DNA of 55,082 bases. Source: Planctomycetota bacterium. Lineage in GTDB: Bacteria; Planctomycetota; Planctomycetia; Pirellulales; Lacipirellulaceae. A program made the position numbers and the translations under genes. Shown in pieces: positions 40,852 to 49,742 of the stretch; positions within the stretch are counted from its first letter, which is position 1, and each line of letters opens with the position of its first letter. The stretch is from positions 1 through 55,082 of the forward strand of contig JAKOXH010000069.1 in the NCBI GenBank assembly GCA_029781135.1, given 5' to 3'. The notes beneath the pieces are model-generated. The model searched no databases, had not been told where the DNA came from, and was given only the letters and a program-made list of their open reading frames with translations.

Positions 40852-43329
40852 TCATTTCTTCGGCTTGTTCTGTTGGAGCCATTGTTCGAGTTGGGTGGTG
40901 GCCTGTTGGTTTTTGGCGGCGCGGGCGGCGGCGAGGCCTTGTTGGGCGGTCTCGATTGCTTGGGAATGTCGACCAGCGGCAACGAGTGCTTTGGCAAGTT
41001 CGAAGTGTGCCGCGAAGTAGTTGGGGCGCAGTTTGAGCGCTTGCTGCAACTGCTCGATTGCTTCCGGCAGCCGGCCAAGTTTCACTAGGGAAGTGCCCAG
41101 GCCGAAGTGGGCTTCGGGAAGATCGGGCGCGAGTCTGGCGGCTTGCTCGCAGAGTAGCGCGGAATTCTGAAAATCACCTTGAGTTGCGATGACGCTGGCC
41201 AGGTTGCACATTGCACCGACATCATTTGGCACCAGCTCCAAGTAGCGTTGGAAGTGGTCGATTGCGCCGCGCACGTCGCCCGCTTCGTAGAGCATCATCG
41301 CCAGGCCGTGGTGGGCGGCGGCGTAGTCGGGGCGGTGTTCTAGAATTCGCTGGGTAATTTCGATGGCCTGCGGGCGCTGGCCGCTAGCGGCGAGCAGCAT
41401 CGCCAAATCGTTGAGCACGTCGAGGTCATTGGGCGTGAGTGAGGCGGCGGCTTGCAGTTCTTTGATTGCGTCATCAACCTGGCCACTGCTCGCGAGCGCG
41501 CGGCCCAAGTTGTGATGGGCGTTGGCGAAATCGGGCGCGATCTGAATGGCTTGCTTGAGGTGTTCAATGGCCTTGGGCAAATCGCCCTGCCGCATATTAG
41601 CGATACCTAGATTGTTGAACGCGGCGGCGTGGTTTGGTTCGAGCGCGATGGCCGCGTTGAGCATGTCGATTGCTTCTGGGATGCGGCGCGCGTTGATGAG
41701 CGCGAAGCCGAGCGCGCTCCGCGAATCGGGGAAATTGGGATTTACCGCGACGGATTGCTGCAATTCCGCGAGGCTTTCCGGTTCACGTCCTAAACGATTC
41801 AGTTCGAGCCCCAAATTGTAAAGCGCCTTGTAATTAGAGGGCTGATTGTCTACGACCTGCTGCCAGATTTTCAGTTCATCGCGATAGACGTGGTGCCGCT
41901 GCGAACTAATGAGGCCATACATCAGGGCAAGCAAACCGCACGCGAATGCCACGGTGCGGAGTGGCTTGCTGGGGCCAGATGACAGGAACGCATTCGAGCC
42001 ACGCGTTGACCAAGCTTCCAAGGTGGCGTATCCCCCGACCACGAGTAGCGCCGCGAGGGCCGCCAGTGGCAGGTACATGCGGCGTTCGGCGGCCATTTCG
42101 GTGAGCACGGGCACCACGAACGTCGGCGCTAAAATGGCGGCCATGAAGGCCAGCAGGAAGCCGAGGATGCGGTTGCGCACGAGGAGCACGATGGCGACTG
42201 CCGCAAGCAGCGCGACGGGGATCGCATACATCCACGCTGCGGAAAACGAATGAAGATAGGGCAGTTCGTAATGCAACAGTAACGGCGACGGCCAGATCGC
42301 CAGTTTCAGATAGATGAAAAGCACTTTGCATTGCGTGAGCCACCAGGAGGCGACAGGCAGCCCCAAGTGAAAGCCTGCTGAGCCACTGCGGGGGCTATTA
42401 ATATTGAGAGCGAGAAGCAGCAGCCAACTAGAAGCGAGGCCGACGTAGAGCGGCCACGAACGGCGCAATGCGGCCGCTAAAGAGTTGGTGAGGAAGGCGC
42501 GCTCATAGAGCAGGATCATCAATGGCGCGGAGACCATGACTTCCTTCGAGGCCATGCCGCAGAAGCAGGAGAGCGTGGCGAGGATCAACCATGTTGCGCG
42601 GGAATACCATGAGACTTGACGGTTGTTGCGCGCCGTTGGCAGGACGGTTGACAAGGTGCCCTCACCTCGCCACGGCGAGTTCCGAGCAACCCGGCCCTCT
42701 TCCGGAGAGCGAGAGGAGGAATCGGTGGCGCCCCAATATTTCAGGCTGCAAACCAACGTGGCGAGGTAGAAGAACGCCACCATGAGTTCCGTGCGCTGCG
42801 TAACGTAGATGATGGCTTCGGTCTGCAGCGGATGAAGTGCCCACAACAAGGATGTGGCAAAAGCGAGCCATCCGGCCGACGAATTAAAGCGGTCAGCGAA
42901 ATATGGCAAGAGAAGCGTCCGACGGACAACTCCCCATAGCAACAGGGCGTTTAGGAAATGCAGGAGCACATTGACGAGATGATAGCCGGTCGTGTTGAGC
43001 CCGTCGGCCCAATAGTTGATTGCAAAGGAGAGATTGACCAGTGGACGTGCGGACGTGGGGAGATCGGCAGCTGGATTGAGGGGACCGGGTTGGTCGGCCG
43101 TTCCAATCAGAGGCCAGACGGACGTGATCGATGGGTTGTCAACGATCGCTGGTTTGTCATCGAGCACGAATGGCACGTCGAGAGAGCGGCCGTAGACGCT
43201 AAAGATTGCGATCGCGAGTGCTGCCGCGACCAGCCAAATGGGTGGGGCAGGAGAGCCAAGTCGTTGGCTTCGAACCGAAGATACGGGATCCTGGTCGCGA
43301 TTCAATTTCGATTCAGAACGACGTGCCAT
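40852..43329 (-). CDS. TMTC-like membrane protein with tetratricopeptide repeats
   Basis: An 825-residue protein. An N-terminal part of about 10 membrane helices (30-460) has D-D-K-P-A-I-V-D-N-P and R-P-L-V-N-L-S-F-A-I-N-Y near 58-110, as in the TMTC/PMT-like (DUF1736-type) group. The C-terminal part (about 480-810) has some ten TPRs with the A-x-x-x-L-G-x-x-L and P-x-x-A-x-A-H pattern (for example H-H-N-L-G-R-A-L-A-S-S-G-Q-V-D-D-A). Such proteins may be GT-C-fold glycosyltransferases acting on exported proteins. A repeat of the CTCTCCC-GAGAGGGCC family is translated near residues 203-225. Confidence 0.85.
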   Translation of the reverse strand: MARRSESKLNRDQDPVSSVRSQRLGSPAPPIWLVAAALAIAIFSVYGRSLDVPFVLDDKPAIVDNPSITSVWPLIGTADQPGPLNPAADLPTSARPLVNLSFAINYWADGLNTTGYHLVNVLLHFLNALLLWGVVRRTLLLPYFADRFNSSAGWLAFATSLLWALHPLQTEAIIYVTQRTELMVAFFYLATLVCSLKYWGATDSSSRSPEEGRVARNSPWRGEGTLSTVLPTARNNRQVSWYSRATWLILATLSCFCGMASKEVMVSAPLMILLYERAFLTNSLAAALRRSWPLYVGLASSWLLLLALNINSPRSGSAGFHLGLPVASWWLTQCKVLFIYLKLAIWPSPLLLHYELPYLHSFSAAWMYAIPVALLAAVAIVLLVRNRILGFLLAFMAAILAPTFVVPVLTEMAAERRMYLPLAALAALLVVGGYATLEAWSTRGSNAFLSSGPSKPLRTVAFACGLLALMYGLISSQRHHVYRDELKIWQQVVDNQPSNYKALYNLGLELNRLGREPESLAELQQSVAVNPNFPDSRSALGFALINARRIPEAIDMLNAAIALEPNHAAAFNNLGIANMRQGDLPKAIEHLKQAIQIAPDFANAHHNLGRALASSGQVDDAIKELQAAASLTPNDLDVLNDLAMLLAASGQRPQAIEITQRILEHRPDYAAAHHGLAMMLYEAGDVRGAIDHFQRYLELVPNDVGAMCNLASVIATQGDFQNSALLCEQAARLAPDLPEAHFGLGTSLVKLGRLPEAIEQLQQALKLRPNYFAAHFELAKALVAAGRHSQAIETAQQGLAAARAAKNQQATTQLEQWLQQNKPKK
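42655..42722. repeat. CTCTC-GAGAGGGCCGGG repeat inside the TPR gene
   Basis: Read on the minus strand: CTCTCGCTCTCCGGAAGAGG then GCCGGG, an inserted GTTGCTCGGAACTCGCCGTG, then GCGAGGTGAGGGCACC. The outer parts match the copy at 17957 (CTCTCCCTCTGGGAGAGGGC ... GAGGGCACC). It is translated in frame as S-R-S-P-E-E-G-R-V-A-R-N-S-P-W-R-G-E-G-T in a loop between two membrane helices. Confidence 0.65.
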
Positions 43330-43731
43330 GAAGATGAAGCGCCGGTTGCGAAGTCCGGAAAACTAAATGTAAATTCTTTTATGGCAAGATTTTGCGGCAG
43401 AGGGAAGCCTGTTGACGCCCCGAGGGCTAACTTGATCTTGAGCTGCCTCTCCAAGGTAATTGCGAATTTGGCGTTACTCGCGGCAACAGAGGCGCAGGGA
43501 ATTGACGCCGATTCAACGATGGTGTTGTGGGTTGGGCCGAAACCGTGAAAGTGAGCAAGATGCCATTGGTCGGCCTTTCCGGTGGCAATTCGAGTTAGGG
43601 GAAGACTGGAGTTGAACCCTGCGTTTTCTCGGCATAACGAAGAAGGGGGGCAGGTCAGTTCCCCGATGCGCCGCCGCACGAAATACGTGCGCAAAGCGTA
43701 GAACTTGTCTAGCTATTCTTGTCGTTTCTTA
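43330..43731. other. Intergenic region, no supported gene
   Basis: About 400 bases between divergent genes. It should hold the promoter of the TPR gene, but no clear boxes were found. The reading frames present have no family features. Confidence 0.4.
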
Positions 43732-43759
43732 TTGACGCCGGAAATCGGGTGTCTATATT
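43732..43759 (+). promoter_or_regulatory. Sigma-70-like promoter of the PEP-CTERM gene
   Basis: TTGACG (43732-43737), 16 bases, TATATT (43754-43759). It lies about 88 bases ahead of the ATG at 43847, on the same strand, in a locally AT-rich patch. Confidence 0.65.
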
Positions 43760-43846
43760 GCAGGGTGAAGTTACCTATCATCGAAGATGCGGCATATTTC
43801 GGATACGTTGCTGGATTCGGCAGTGACCCAAAAATGGGGTGTAGCT

Positions 43847-44755
43847 ATGAAACAGACGATTCTTGCGCTGGCGATTGTGGCGTTAACGTTTGAACAGGCA
43901 TCGGCGGTATTTGTGCTGTCGGATAACTTCGACAGTTACGCGAACCAAGCGGCGTTCGAAGCTGCATGGCCGGCAATTGGAACGACAGCCCCATTGAGCG
44001 GCGTATTGTCGACGACGCAAGCATCTAGTTCTCCCAATTCGATTTACAACCCAGGCACCACGACGGGTAGCCAGTCTCGCAATCGACGAGCGTTTTCGGA
44101 GACCAGTACTTTGTCGACATCGGGCAATCTGGGTATTGGCGATCAACTCATTTTTAGCTTCGATATGTACGATAGCGCTCCCGCCGCTTCGCCTGCTCGT
44201 AATTATGTAAACCTTCAGGACAGCACTGCCCCTTCAGCAACAAATCAGTTGGTTGCGATGGGGTTCAATAATAACCAGACTGGCGGTAATAGCGGCGGGC
44301 AATACTATATGGGGCGAATTCTGGGATTCTCTCCGCCGACGGTCGATCCAGATGGCGGCCCCAATGAAGCAGGAACTCTTGGCTCAGGCGCGTTCTTTAA
44401 GCTTAATGACTTCGGTGTGGGGTTGCGTTCGCTTGGTTGGCACAACTTGAAAGTGATCTTGAGCACCGACGACGGGCTGAGTACCGATTACTCGTTCTAT
44501 GTCGACAATGCACTGGCGGAACGTGTTTCCAACGTAGGTACCACAGCCTCGATTCGCAGCTACGACAACATCGCCCTTGGGTCGGGACTATCCAACGCAA
44601 GTACTGACGTCTACTGGGACAATGTGCAGCTGGAGTATATTCCGGCGGCTGTACCTGAAGCGAACGCATTCGCCGCCATTGCGATGGTCGGCTTGGTTTC
44701 GCTCGGTGCGGTGTGGATACGGAAGTGGAAGGCCCAGCCGGCGCGCGAGAATTGA
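43847..44755 (+). CDS. PEP-CTERM-like exported protein
   Basis: A 302-residue protein from the ATG at 43847. The signal peptide MKQTILALAIVALTFEQASA is followed by D-N-F-D-S-Y, a usual start of planctomycete concanavalin-like surface proteins. The beta-rich domain contains R-N-Y-V-N-L-Q-D and S-F-Y-V-D-N-A-L-A. The C-terminus V-P-E-A-N-A-F-A-A-I-A-M-V-G-L-V-S-L-G-A then R-K-W-K is a PEP-CTERM signal in which the second proline is alanine. It would be processed by an exosortase. A single-gene transcript is implied by the promoter and terminator around it. Confidence 0.8.
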   Translation: MKQTILALAIVALTFEQASAVFVLSDNFDSYANQAAFEAAWPAIGTTAPLSGVLSTTQASSSPNSIYNPGTTTGSQSRNRRAFSETSTLSTSGNLGIGDQLIFSFDMYDSAPAASPARNYVNLQDSTAPSATNQLVAMGFNNNQTGGNSGGQYYMGRILGFSPPTVDPDGGPNEAGTLGSGAFFKLNDFGVGLRSLGWHNLKVILSTDDGLSTDYSFYVDNALAERVSNVGTTASIRSYDNIALGSGLSNASTDVYWDNVQLEYIPAAVPEANAFAAIAMVGLVSLGAVWIRKWKAQPAREN

Positions 44756-44790
44756 GTGCGGGCGTGGGCGATAAATAGAGCTTTTCTTGC

Positions 44791-44819
44791 GGCTGGGCAG
44801 CAGTTGCCTGGCCTTTTTT
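44791..44819 (+). terminator. Intrinsic terminator of the PEP-CTERM gene
   Basis: GGCTGGGCA pairs with TGCCTGGCC (one G-T and one mismatch) around a short G-C-A-G-T loop, then T-T-T-T-T-T. It lies 36 bases after the stop codon. Confidence 0.75.
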
Positions 44820-44961
44820 GTTGTGCGGCAGTGGAATCGCCTGGCAGGGCTTGGGGAGTCGCGGATTATCGGGTCTCGCAGTGGTGTGTTGAACAAGTGA
44901 TTTGCGCCCCGCTCTGCGCCGCAGCTAAACGGGCGATCATTATCGATACAAATATCGAGCG

Positions 44962-45735
44962 TTAGCTTTGCTTGCTGCGCTCCAAGACGTCAGCGACGTT
45001 TGTGAGCACTTCGCCAATCGAACTGCGAAAGATGGCGTCGGCGAGGTAATCGAGCGGCGTGCGGTCGCGATTGATGATGACGAGGCGGGCACCGTGTTGT
45101 TTGGCGGTAACCGGCAAGTTCGCGGCCGGGGTCACCACGAGCGAGGAGCCGATGGCCAGCATGAGGTCGGCGGTACGCGACCAGCGGGAGGCTTCCATGA
45201 GGACATCGGCGGGCAGCGATTGGCCAAAAGAGATGGTGGCGTGTTTGAGTCGGCCGCCGCAGGCGGGGCAATTGGGGACACGGTCCTCGGCAATGAATTG
45301 GGCGACGAATGGCTCGATGTCGAAGCGGGCGTAGCAATCGAGGCAAGCGGCTTGGCGGGCCGTGCCATGGAGTTCGAGCACGCGGCGGCTGCCGGCGAGT
45401 TGATGGAGGCCATCGATGTTCTGCGTGATAACGCCGCGGATGCGGCCGGCGGCTTCCCACTTGGCAAGTGTGAGGTGGCCAATGTTCGGCTGGGCGGCCG
45501 CGAACTCGGGGTGCATTTCGCACTTTTGGCGCCAGTACTCGTAGCGGCCGTCGGCACTTTCCATGAATTCGTCGAAGTAGACGGTGCGATACTTCGACCA
45601 GACGCCACCGGGCGAGCGGAAGTCGGGGATGCCGCTCTCGGTGCTGATGCCCGCGCCGGTGAGGACGACGGCGGAATTGGCGTCGGCGAGCCAGTGCGCG
45701 ACCTGCGAGACGTCAGCGCGATTAGGCGGAGTCAT
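44962..45735 (-). CDS. Sir2-family NAD-dependent protein deacylase
   Basis: A 257-residue sirtuin from the ATG at 45735 (M-T-P-P-N-R-A-D-V). It has the NAD-binding G-A-G-I-S-T-E-S-G-I-P-D-F-R-S (near 27-41), T-Q-N-I-D-G-L-H, catalytic L-H-G-T, and a zinc site from C-L-D-C and C-P-A-C. G-S-S-L-V-V-T-P-A-A is also present. It removes acyl groups from lysines using NAD. A repeat-bearing stretch lies upstream of the start. Confidence 0.93.
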   Translation of the reverse strand: MTPPNRADVSQVAHWLADANSAVVLTGAGISTESGIPDFRSPGGVWSKYRTVYFDEFMESADGRYEYWRQKCEMHPEFAAAQPNIGHLTLAKWEAAGRIRGVITQNIDGLHQLAGSRRVLELHGTARQAACLDCYARFDIEPFVAQFIAEDRVPNCPACGGRLKHATISFGQSLPADVLMEASRWSRTADLMLAIGSSLVVTPAANLPVTAKQHGARLVIINRDRTPLDYLADAIFRSSIGEVLTNVADVLERSKQS

Positions 45736-45775
45736 TTTCCATTCGCCACGGAGGACACAGATAGCACGGAGAAGA

Positions 45776-45895
45776 GGATTGATGATTTGAGATTTACGAT
45801 TTGCGATTCGGAAGATCGCCAAAGTCAGGCCTTAGAGATGCAATCGTCAATTATCAAATCATCAATCCTAAATTTGTGGTCTGTGCCCTCCAATT
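45776..45895. repeat. AT-rich GATTTGAGATTTACGATTTG inverted repeat
   Basis: GATTGATGATTTGAGATTTA (45778) faces CAAATCATCAATCC (45854), in the manner of the AT-rich elements at 11513 and 35338. Between the sirtuin and the next membrane protein gene; no gene. Confidence 0.6.
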
Positions 45896-45918
45896 TCTCT
45901 GCGGTGAACATTCTAGGT

Positions 45919-46479
45919 TTATACGGTAGCGGCGGGCCAGAGAAGTGCGAAGATCGCGCCGGTGATGAAGCCGTAGGCGATGCCGTCGACGATATCGGCG
46001 ACCATTTTGCGGCCGAACCAGATGCCGTTGAGAATGTTGGCCGTGCCGTAGGTGAGGATGCCGGCGGTGCCGACGAAGCGAAATACCCGCATGTGATCTT
46101 CACCGGGCGGTAGAACCATGCCGGCAAGGTAGGCGATCACCGCGTTGGCGATGAGGAAGAACGCCACCGTGCAAAGCATATTGACGCCCATGTTGGGCGG
46201 CGTGGCCCACAGCGTGAGCGTGCCGCGGGGGCCGGCTTGCATCTTTGATTTGTACAAATCGCTTTTCATGGCCTCGGGAGTAGCGGCATAGGGAAAACAA
46301 TATTGGCCGGGGGCGACACTATCGGATTTGATTTGCTTCATCACGGCGTCTTCGTTGGGGAGACCGATCCACTCGCCTTTGTGATGGGGCAAGAGCATCC
46401 AAGCCGCCCAACTGGCGAAGAAGAGTGCAATACCGGAAAGCAAGATGGGCAACCAGAGCATGGAAAGGCCGGTGAGCAT
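45919..46479 (-). CDS. Four-helix membrane protein, unknown function
   Basis: A 186-residue integral membrane protein. The first helix (L-W-L-P-I-L-L-S-G-I-A-L-F-F-A-S-W) is followed by a hydrophilic loop with G-Q-Y-C-F-P-Y-A (near 60). Three more helices follow near 105-180, with N-I-L-N-G-I-W-F-G-R-K. I have seen this family in planctomycetes and acidobacteria, without a known role. It starts at the ATG at 46479. Confidence 0.75.
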   Translation of the reverse strand: MLTGLSMLWLPILLSGIALFFASWAAWMLLPHHKGEWIGLPNEDAVMKQIKSDSVAPGQYCFPYAATPEAMKSDLYKSKMQAGPRGTLTLWATPPNMGVNMLCTVAFFLIANAVIAYLAGMVLPPGEDHMRVFRFVGTAGILTYGTANILNGIWFGRKMVADIVDGIAYGFITGAIFALLWPAATV

Positions 46480-46675
46480 GGCAGAACTCCGTGAAAAGCA
46501 AGAGATCGCCCCGGAAAGTAATGTACCCGAAGATATCGAGGCAACAAGTAGCTTGCACCGTTTAAGCTCTCAAGCTCGTCCCTCGTCCGCGCGGAACAAT
46601 GAGCAAATTTGGCGGAATTGAGGTAGGTTTGGTGCCATGCTCGTTTCTGGACAACGGGCGTGTTATCATATCAAT

Positions 46676-46927
46676 ATGACTACCGAAGAAATCCGTCGCC
46701 TCTATTCTACGCAACCGTTCGAGCCGTTTCGCCTCTTAACGGCGGACGGCAGGCACTACGACGTCCGGCACCCGGAAAGCCTTGCCATGTTGGGCAACGG
46801 CCGCCTCATTGCCATCGGGATGAAGGACCATTTCGCGACACTGGATTTGCCTTTGGTCACGGGGATTCAGCAACCGATTCCGAGAGCAAAGCGCGGCCGC
46901 AATGGGACGGCGCGGAAGGCGTCGTGA
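46676..46927 (+). CDS. Small planctomycete-type protein, unknown function
   Basis: An 83-residue protein (MTTEEIRRLYSTQPFEPFRL) with a predicted single beta domain: F-R-L-L-T-A-D-G-R-H-Y-D-V-R-H-P-E-S-L-A and a closing L-D-L-P-L-V-T-G-I. The pattern P-F-x-P-F-R-x-x-x-A-D-G-R-x-x-x-V-x-H-P-E is one I recall from planctomycete genomes. Start ATG at 46676. It precedes a toxin-antitoxin pair but need not belong to it. Confidence 0.65.
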   Translation: MTTEEIRRLYSTQPFEPFRLLTADGRHYDVRHPESLAMLGNGRLIAIGMKDHFATLDLPLVTGIQQPIPRAKRGRNGTARKAS

Positions 46928-46994
46928 TTCTGGCCACGAGTTTTGGCAGATGTCGATTGTAAAGGTAGAATGGAAGTTGGAGCGAAGCAAAACC

Positions 46995-47318
46995 ATGTCG
47001 GAAGTAGCCACAATTTATGCGTTCAAGACGGCGGAAGGCGGCTGGCGCGTTGCAGGTAGCCGCGTGTCCTTGGATTCAATCGTACACGCCTATTGGGAGG
47101 GCGAGTCTCCGGAAGCGATCGTCGAGGACTTTCCAACATTGACGGCGGAACAGGTCTACGGGGCGATTACGTTTTATCTTCGAAACCGAAAGGAAATTGA
47201 CGGATATCTCGCTGGGACTGAGGAGAAATGGAAGGAGTTGAAAGAGGAAAGCGAAGCGAAACTTGGACCGCTGTTGGAAAGACTGCGTCAGAGCCGTCGA
47301 CCTACCGTCGAGGAATAG
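46995..47318 (+). CDS. DUF433-family antitoxin
   Basis: A 107-residue protein from the ATG at 46995 (an ATG at 46950 is possible). The DUF433 core is visible: W-R-V-A-G-S-R-V-S-L-D-S-I-V-H-A-Y-W-E-G-E-S-P-E-A-I-V-E-D-F-P-T-L-T-A-E-Q-V-Y-G-A-I-T-F-Y-L. This is a small helix-turn-helix that binds the operon promoter and neutralises the toxin. The C-terminus is a helix rich in Glu and Lys. The toxin gene starts seven bases after its stop. Confidence 0.85.
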   Translation: MSEVATIYAFKTAEGGWRVAGSRVSLDSIVHAYWEGESPEAIVEDFPTLTAEQVYGAITFYLRNRKEIDGYLAGTEEKWKELKEESEAKLGPLLERLRQSRRPTVEE

Positions 47319-47324
47319 GTTTCG

Positions 47325-47681
47325 ATGAGTCAACCGCGATTTCTCACGGATGAAGACTTCCGCGGCGTCATTTTGCGAGCCTTGCGGCGAATGGCATCTC
47401 GGCTCGAAATCTCGAGCATCGTAGAGGCTGGTTTATCGGGCGCTACCGATGATGAAGTCTTGGAATTTGCATGGGCGCATCGTTTTCTCGTGGTGAGCCA
47501 TGATGTTCACACGATGAAACCTGCGGCAGAACGGCGCATCGCTACTTTGGACGGAATTCACGGACTTTTCCTTGTGCCGCAATCAAGGGTCAATCGGCTT
47601 GTAGTTGAATCGCTCATTTTGATTGGGAGTGCATCCGAATTTGAAGAATGGCGCAATCAGATCGTGTATCTGCCGTTTTGA
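47325..47681 (+). CDS. DUF5615-family PIN-like toxin
   Basis: A 118-residue protein. F-L-T-D-E-D-F (near residue 6-12) gives the first acidic cluster, D-D-E-V-L-E-F-A is the second, and F-L-V-V-S-H-D-V-H-T-M the third: a minimal PIN-like nuclease active site. DUF5615 proteins paired with DUF433 are regarded as RNA-cutting toxins. Both genes look complete, so this module may be functional. Confidence 0.85.
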   Translation: MSQPRFLTDEDFRGVILRALRRMASRLEISSIVEAGLSGATDDEVLEFAWAHRFLVVSHDVHTMKPAAERRIATLDGIHGLFLVPQSRVNRLVVESLILIGSASEFEEWRNQIVYLPF

Positions 47682-47685
47682 TTGC

Positions 47686-48717
47686 TCAGCGCGTCATGTT
47701 CACGGCGTTGTTAATGGCGCCGATGTAGAAACTGGCGAGGCGGAAGATGAGGAGGACGATGAGGGCCATGACGCAAAAGCCGATGAGCCAGCCAAAAGCG
47801 ACGGCGAGCGTGCGGATGGCGAGTTCGGCCTCTTCCTCGTAGCGGTTGGAGAGGCGTTCCATCGACTCGACCGTCCGACCGCTTTCCTCGGCCACCGTGA
47901 GGGCATCGATGAATTCAGCGGGGAACGCGCGCGTGCGGGCAAAAGCAAGATGGAGCGGGTCGCCGCGGGCGATATCGGCAACAATTTGGTCGGAGTGGCA
48001 AATATAGTGGTCGTTGCCGGTGGTGCGGAGAGCGAGTGGCACCAAGCGGCGAAGATCCATCTCCACATTCAGCATCAAATGGAGCGCCCAGGCGAGGCGG
48101 GCGAGCGCGATGCGTTCCAACGCGTTGCCGATGACGGGAAGGCGCATCACGGCCCGTTGCAGCGGACGCGTCCATAGAGCACCGGCGCGAATGGCGACGA
48201 CGAGCCCTGCAACGCAGAGGCCGACGGCGATCACGAAATTGATGTAGATGATCAGGCCGCGCGTGCCGACGAGACCCAAACCCAGAATATCGATCGGCTG
48301 GCCGTTGTTCCGTTGGGCGATGACACCCAAAATCCAAATCAGGATGCCCACGATGAATACGGCGGCGGCAAGTTCGAATAGCGGCCAGGCGATTGCGCCG
48401 AGGAACAGTCGCTGGGCTTGCACTTGGCGGCGGTAATGAGCTTCGAGCCGCCGCATGACACGCCCCAGCGTGCCGGTCTGTTCGCCGACGTGCGTCATCT
48501 CGACGAAGAGCGGCGGAAATAAGCTACCCGCGTGGGCGAATGCAGACGTGATGCTGTCGCCGCGATTCACGGCGTCGCGAATGCCTTCGAATTTTTGTTT
48601 CGTTCGGCCGTGGGCCATTTCGGCCTCGCGCTCGCAGGTGCGGCGGATGTCGATGCCCGCGTCGGTTTCCACGGCGAGCCGATGGCAGAGTTCGGCGAGG
48701 GCTTTGTTGGAGAGCAT
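47686..48717 (-). CDS. GspF/PilC-like type II secretion system F-domain protein
   Basis: A 343-residue inner-membrane protein with two F domains. The first runs from about 1-75 (L-C-H-R-L-A-V-E-T-D-A-G-I-D-I-R-R) with G-E-Q-T-G-T-L near 80. The second begins near 205 (L-A-R-L-A-W-A-L-H-L-M-L) with A-E-E-S-G-R-T-V-E. Membrane helices lie near 105-130, 155-180 and 305-330. It is the platform protein for pseudopilus assembly. It is shorter than GspF (about 400) and no other secretion genes are adjacent. Confidence 0.85.
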   Translation of the reverse strand: MLSNKALAELCHRLAVETDAGIDIRRTCEREAEMAHGRTKQKFEGIRDAVNRGDSITSAFAHAGSLFPPLFVEMTHVGEQTGTLGRVMRRLEAHYRRQVQAQRLFLGAIAWPLFELAAAVFIVGILIWILGVIAQRNNGQPIDILGLGLVGTRGLIIYINFVIAVGLCVAGLVVAIRAGALWTRPLQRAVMRLPVIGNALERIALARLAWALHLMLNVEMDLRRLVPLALRTTGNDHYICHSDQIVADIARGDPLHLAFARTRAFPAEFIDALTVAEESGRTVESMERLSNRYEEEAELAIRTLAVAFGWLIGFCVMALIVLLIFRLASFYIGAINNAVNMTR

Positions 48718-48806
48718 GTGCAGCGTTGGTTTAGCTAAACCGCAAGCGATTGTAGAGTCGGGTACGTACTGCCGGGAACCATCGATACCGGGCAGCTACG
48801 TTGATT

Positions 48807-49388
48807 CTACCGCTCCTCGGCGGAAATGGGAGCGACCGCCTCTGAGTTCGACCAAATGCCGCGTTTGGCCTGGCGGGCTTCGTCCTGGGCGGCGGCAAGT
48901 CGGTTTTTCATCGTGCCGCTGTAGCGATAATCGAGGTGGGCGTAGGCAAATCCGGCGCGAACGAGCTCTTCGTTCAGCATCTTGTCGTCATCCCAAACAA
49001 AGGCTAGAAAGCGGTCGTAACGATCCTTGCGTTCGACACTGAACGTCAACCGGACCCGATTGTTCGCGTGCTTGAGGAAGTCCTTGGTGAATTGGCTGGC
49101 TTCCGGCCCCCAAGCCTCGACAGGGGCGTCCCGTTTCACCGTTTCTGGTGCGTTGATACCCTGCAGGCGCACGCGGGCCCCGGAAGCGAGCAGAATAGTA
49201 TCGCCGTCAACCGCGCGAAGCACCTCGTGAATGCCTTCCTCCAACTGCTCCGGCGGCGGAACTACGTCCCGGGCAGAATAAACGCGCCACAGAACCGCCA
49301 GCAACAGGACACCCCAGATCACAGACCAGCGATGGTCGTACCAGTAGCGGCGCTGGGAACAGGTCACGGAGCTTATTGTCTTGAGCAC
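48807..49388 (-). CDS. Thermonuclease-family (staphylococcal nuclease-like) protein
   Basis: A 193-residue protein with an N-terminal membrane anchor (V-I-W-G-V-L-L-L-A-V-L-W, near 24-35). The SNase domain shows V-D-G-D-T-I (calcium Asp), R-V-R-L-Q-G-I-N-A-P-E (catalytic Arg and the turn to Glu) and Y-D-R-F-L-A-F-V (second Arg). It would cut nucleic acid at the cell surface or in the periplasm. Start at the ATG at 49388. Confidence 0.85.
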   Translation of the reverse strand: MLKTISSVTCSQRRYWYDHRWSVIWGVLLLAVLWRVYSARDVVPPPEQLEEGIHEVLRAVDGDTILLASGARVRLQGINAPETVKRDAPVEAWGPEASQFTKDFLKHANNRVRLTFSVERKDRYDRFLAFVWDDDKMLNEELVRAGFAYAHLDYRYSGTMKNRLAAAQDEARQAKRGIWSNSEAVAPISAEER

Positions 49389-49414
49389 GGTGGTGGGCAG
49401 TGCCCACCCTACGC
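49389..49414. repeat. GGTGGGCAGTGCCCACCCTAC repeat
   Basis: GGTGGGCAGTGCCCACCCTA forms a short perfect hairpin and matches the GTAGGGTGGGCACCGCCC family at 9971, 10018 and 10797. It fills the gap between the thermonuclease and zinc-ribbon genes. Confidence 0.75.
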
Positions 49415-49415
49415 G

Positions 49416-49742
49416 CTATGGGGTTGTCCGCAATGGTTTGCTCATTTCAAATCGTTGCGCCGCGCGGCGGCCGAGCGGATCTTGCATGAACCGCTTGGCG
49501 CAGGCGGGGCACAGATCGAACCGTTTCTTGTGATACGTATCGGCACCGATTAACGTGCCGTCTTCATCGAACTCGTCGTAGCGCTCGAGCACTTCGTTGA
49601 AGTCTTCCAGGTGGTCGCGATCGTCGTCGAGCCGCAGCTCTTCGTTCGAGGGGGCCGCATACAATTCCATTTGCACGACATAGCTGGATTCGTGCTGCGG
49701 GTCGATCTCACATTGACAAAGATCGCAAATATACCGAATCAT
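49416..49742 (-). CDS. Zinc-ribbon-like protein
   Basis: A 108-residue acidic protein with C-D-L-C near residue 6-9 and C-P-A-C near 78-81, the two knuckles of one zinc site, separated by a long acidic segment (D-D-D-R-D-H-L-E-D-F-N-E). R-R-A-A-Q-R-F is near the end. Planctomycete proteins of this layout exist in my recollection; the function is unknown. Confidence 0.7.
   Translation of the reverse strand: MIRYICDLCQCEIDPQHESSYVVQMELYAAPSNEELRLDDDRDHLEDFNEVLERYDEFDEDGTLIGADTYHKKRFDLCPACAKRFMQDPLGRRAAQRFEMSKPLRTTP

Noticed and set aside
43302..43694. 130-residue minus-strand open frame upstream of the TPR gene
   Set aside because: No family features or ribosome-binding site, and it overlaps the TPR start in another frame.
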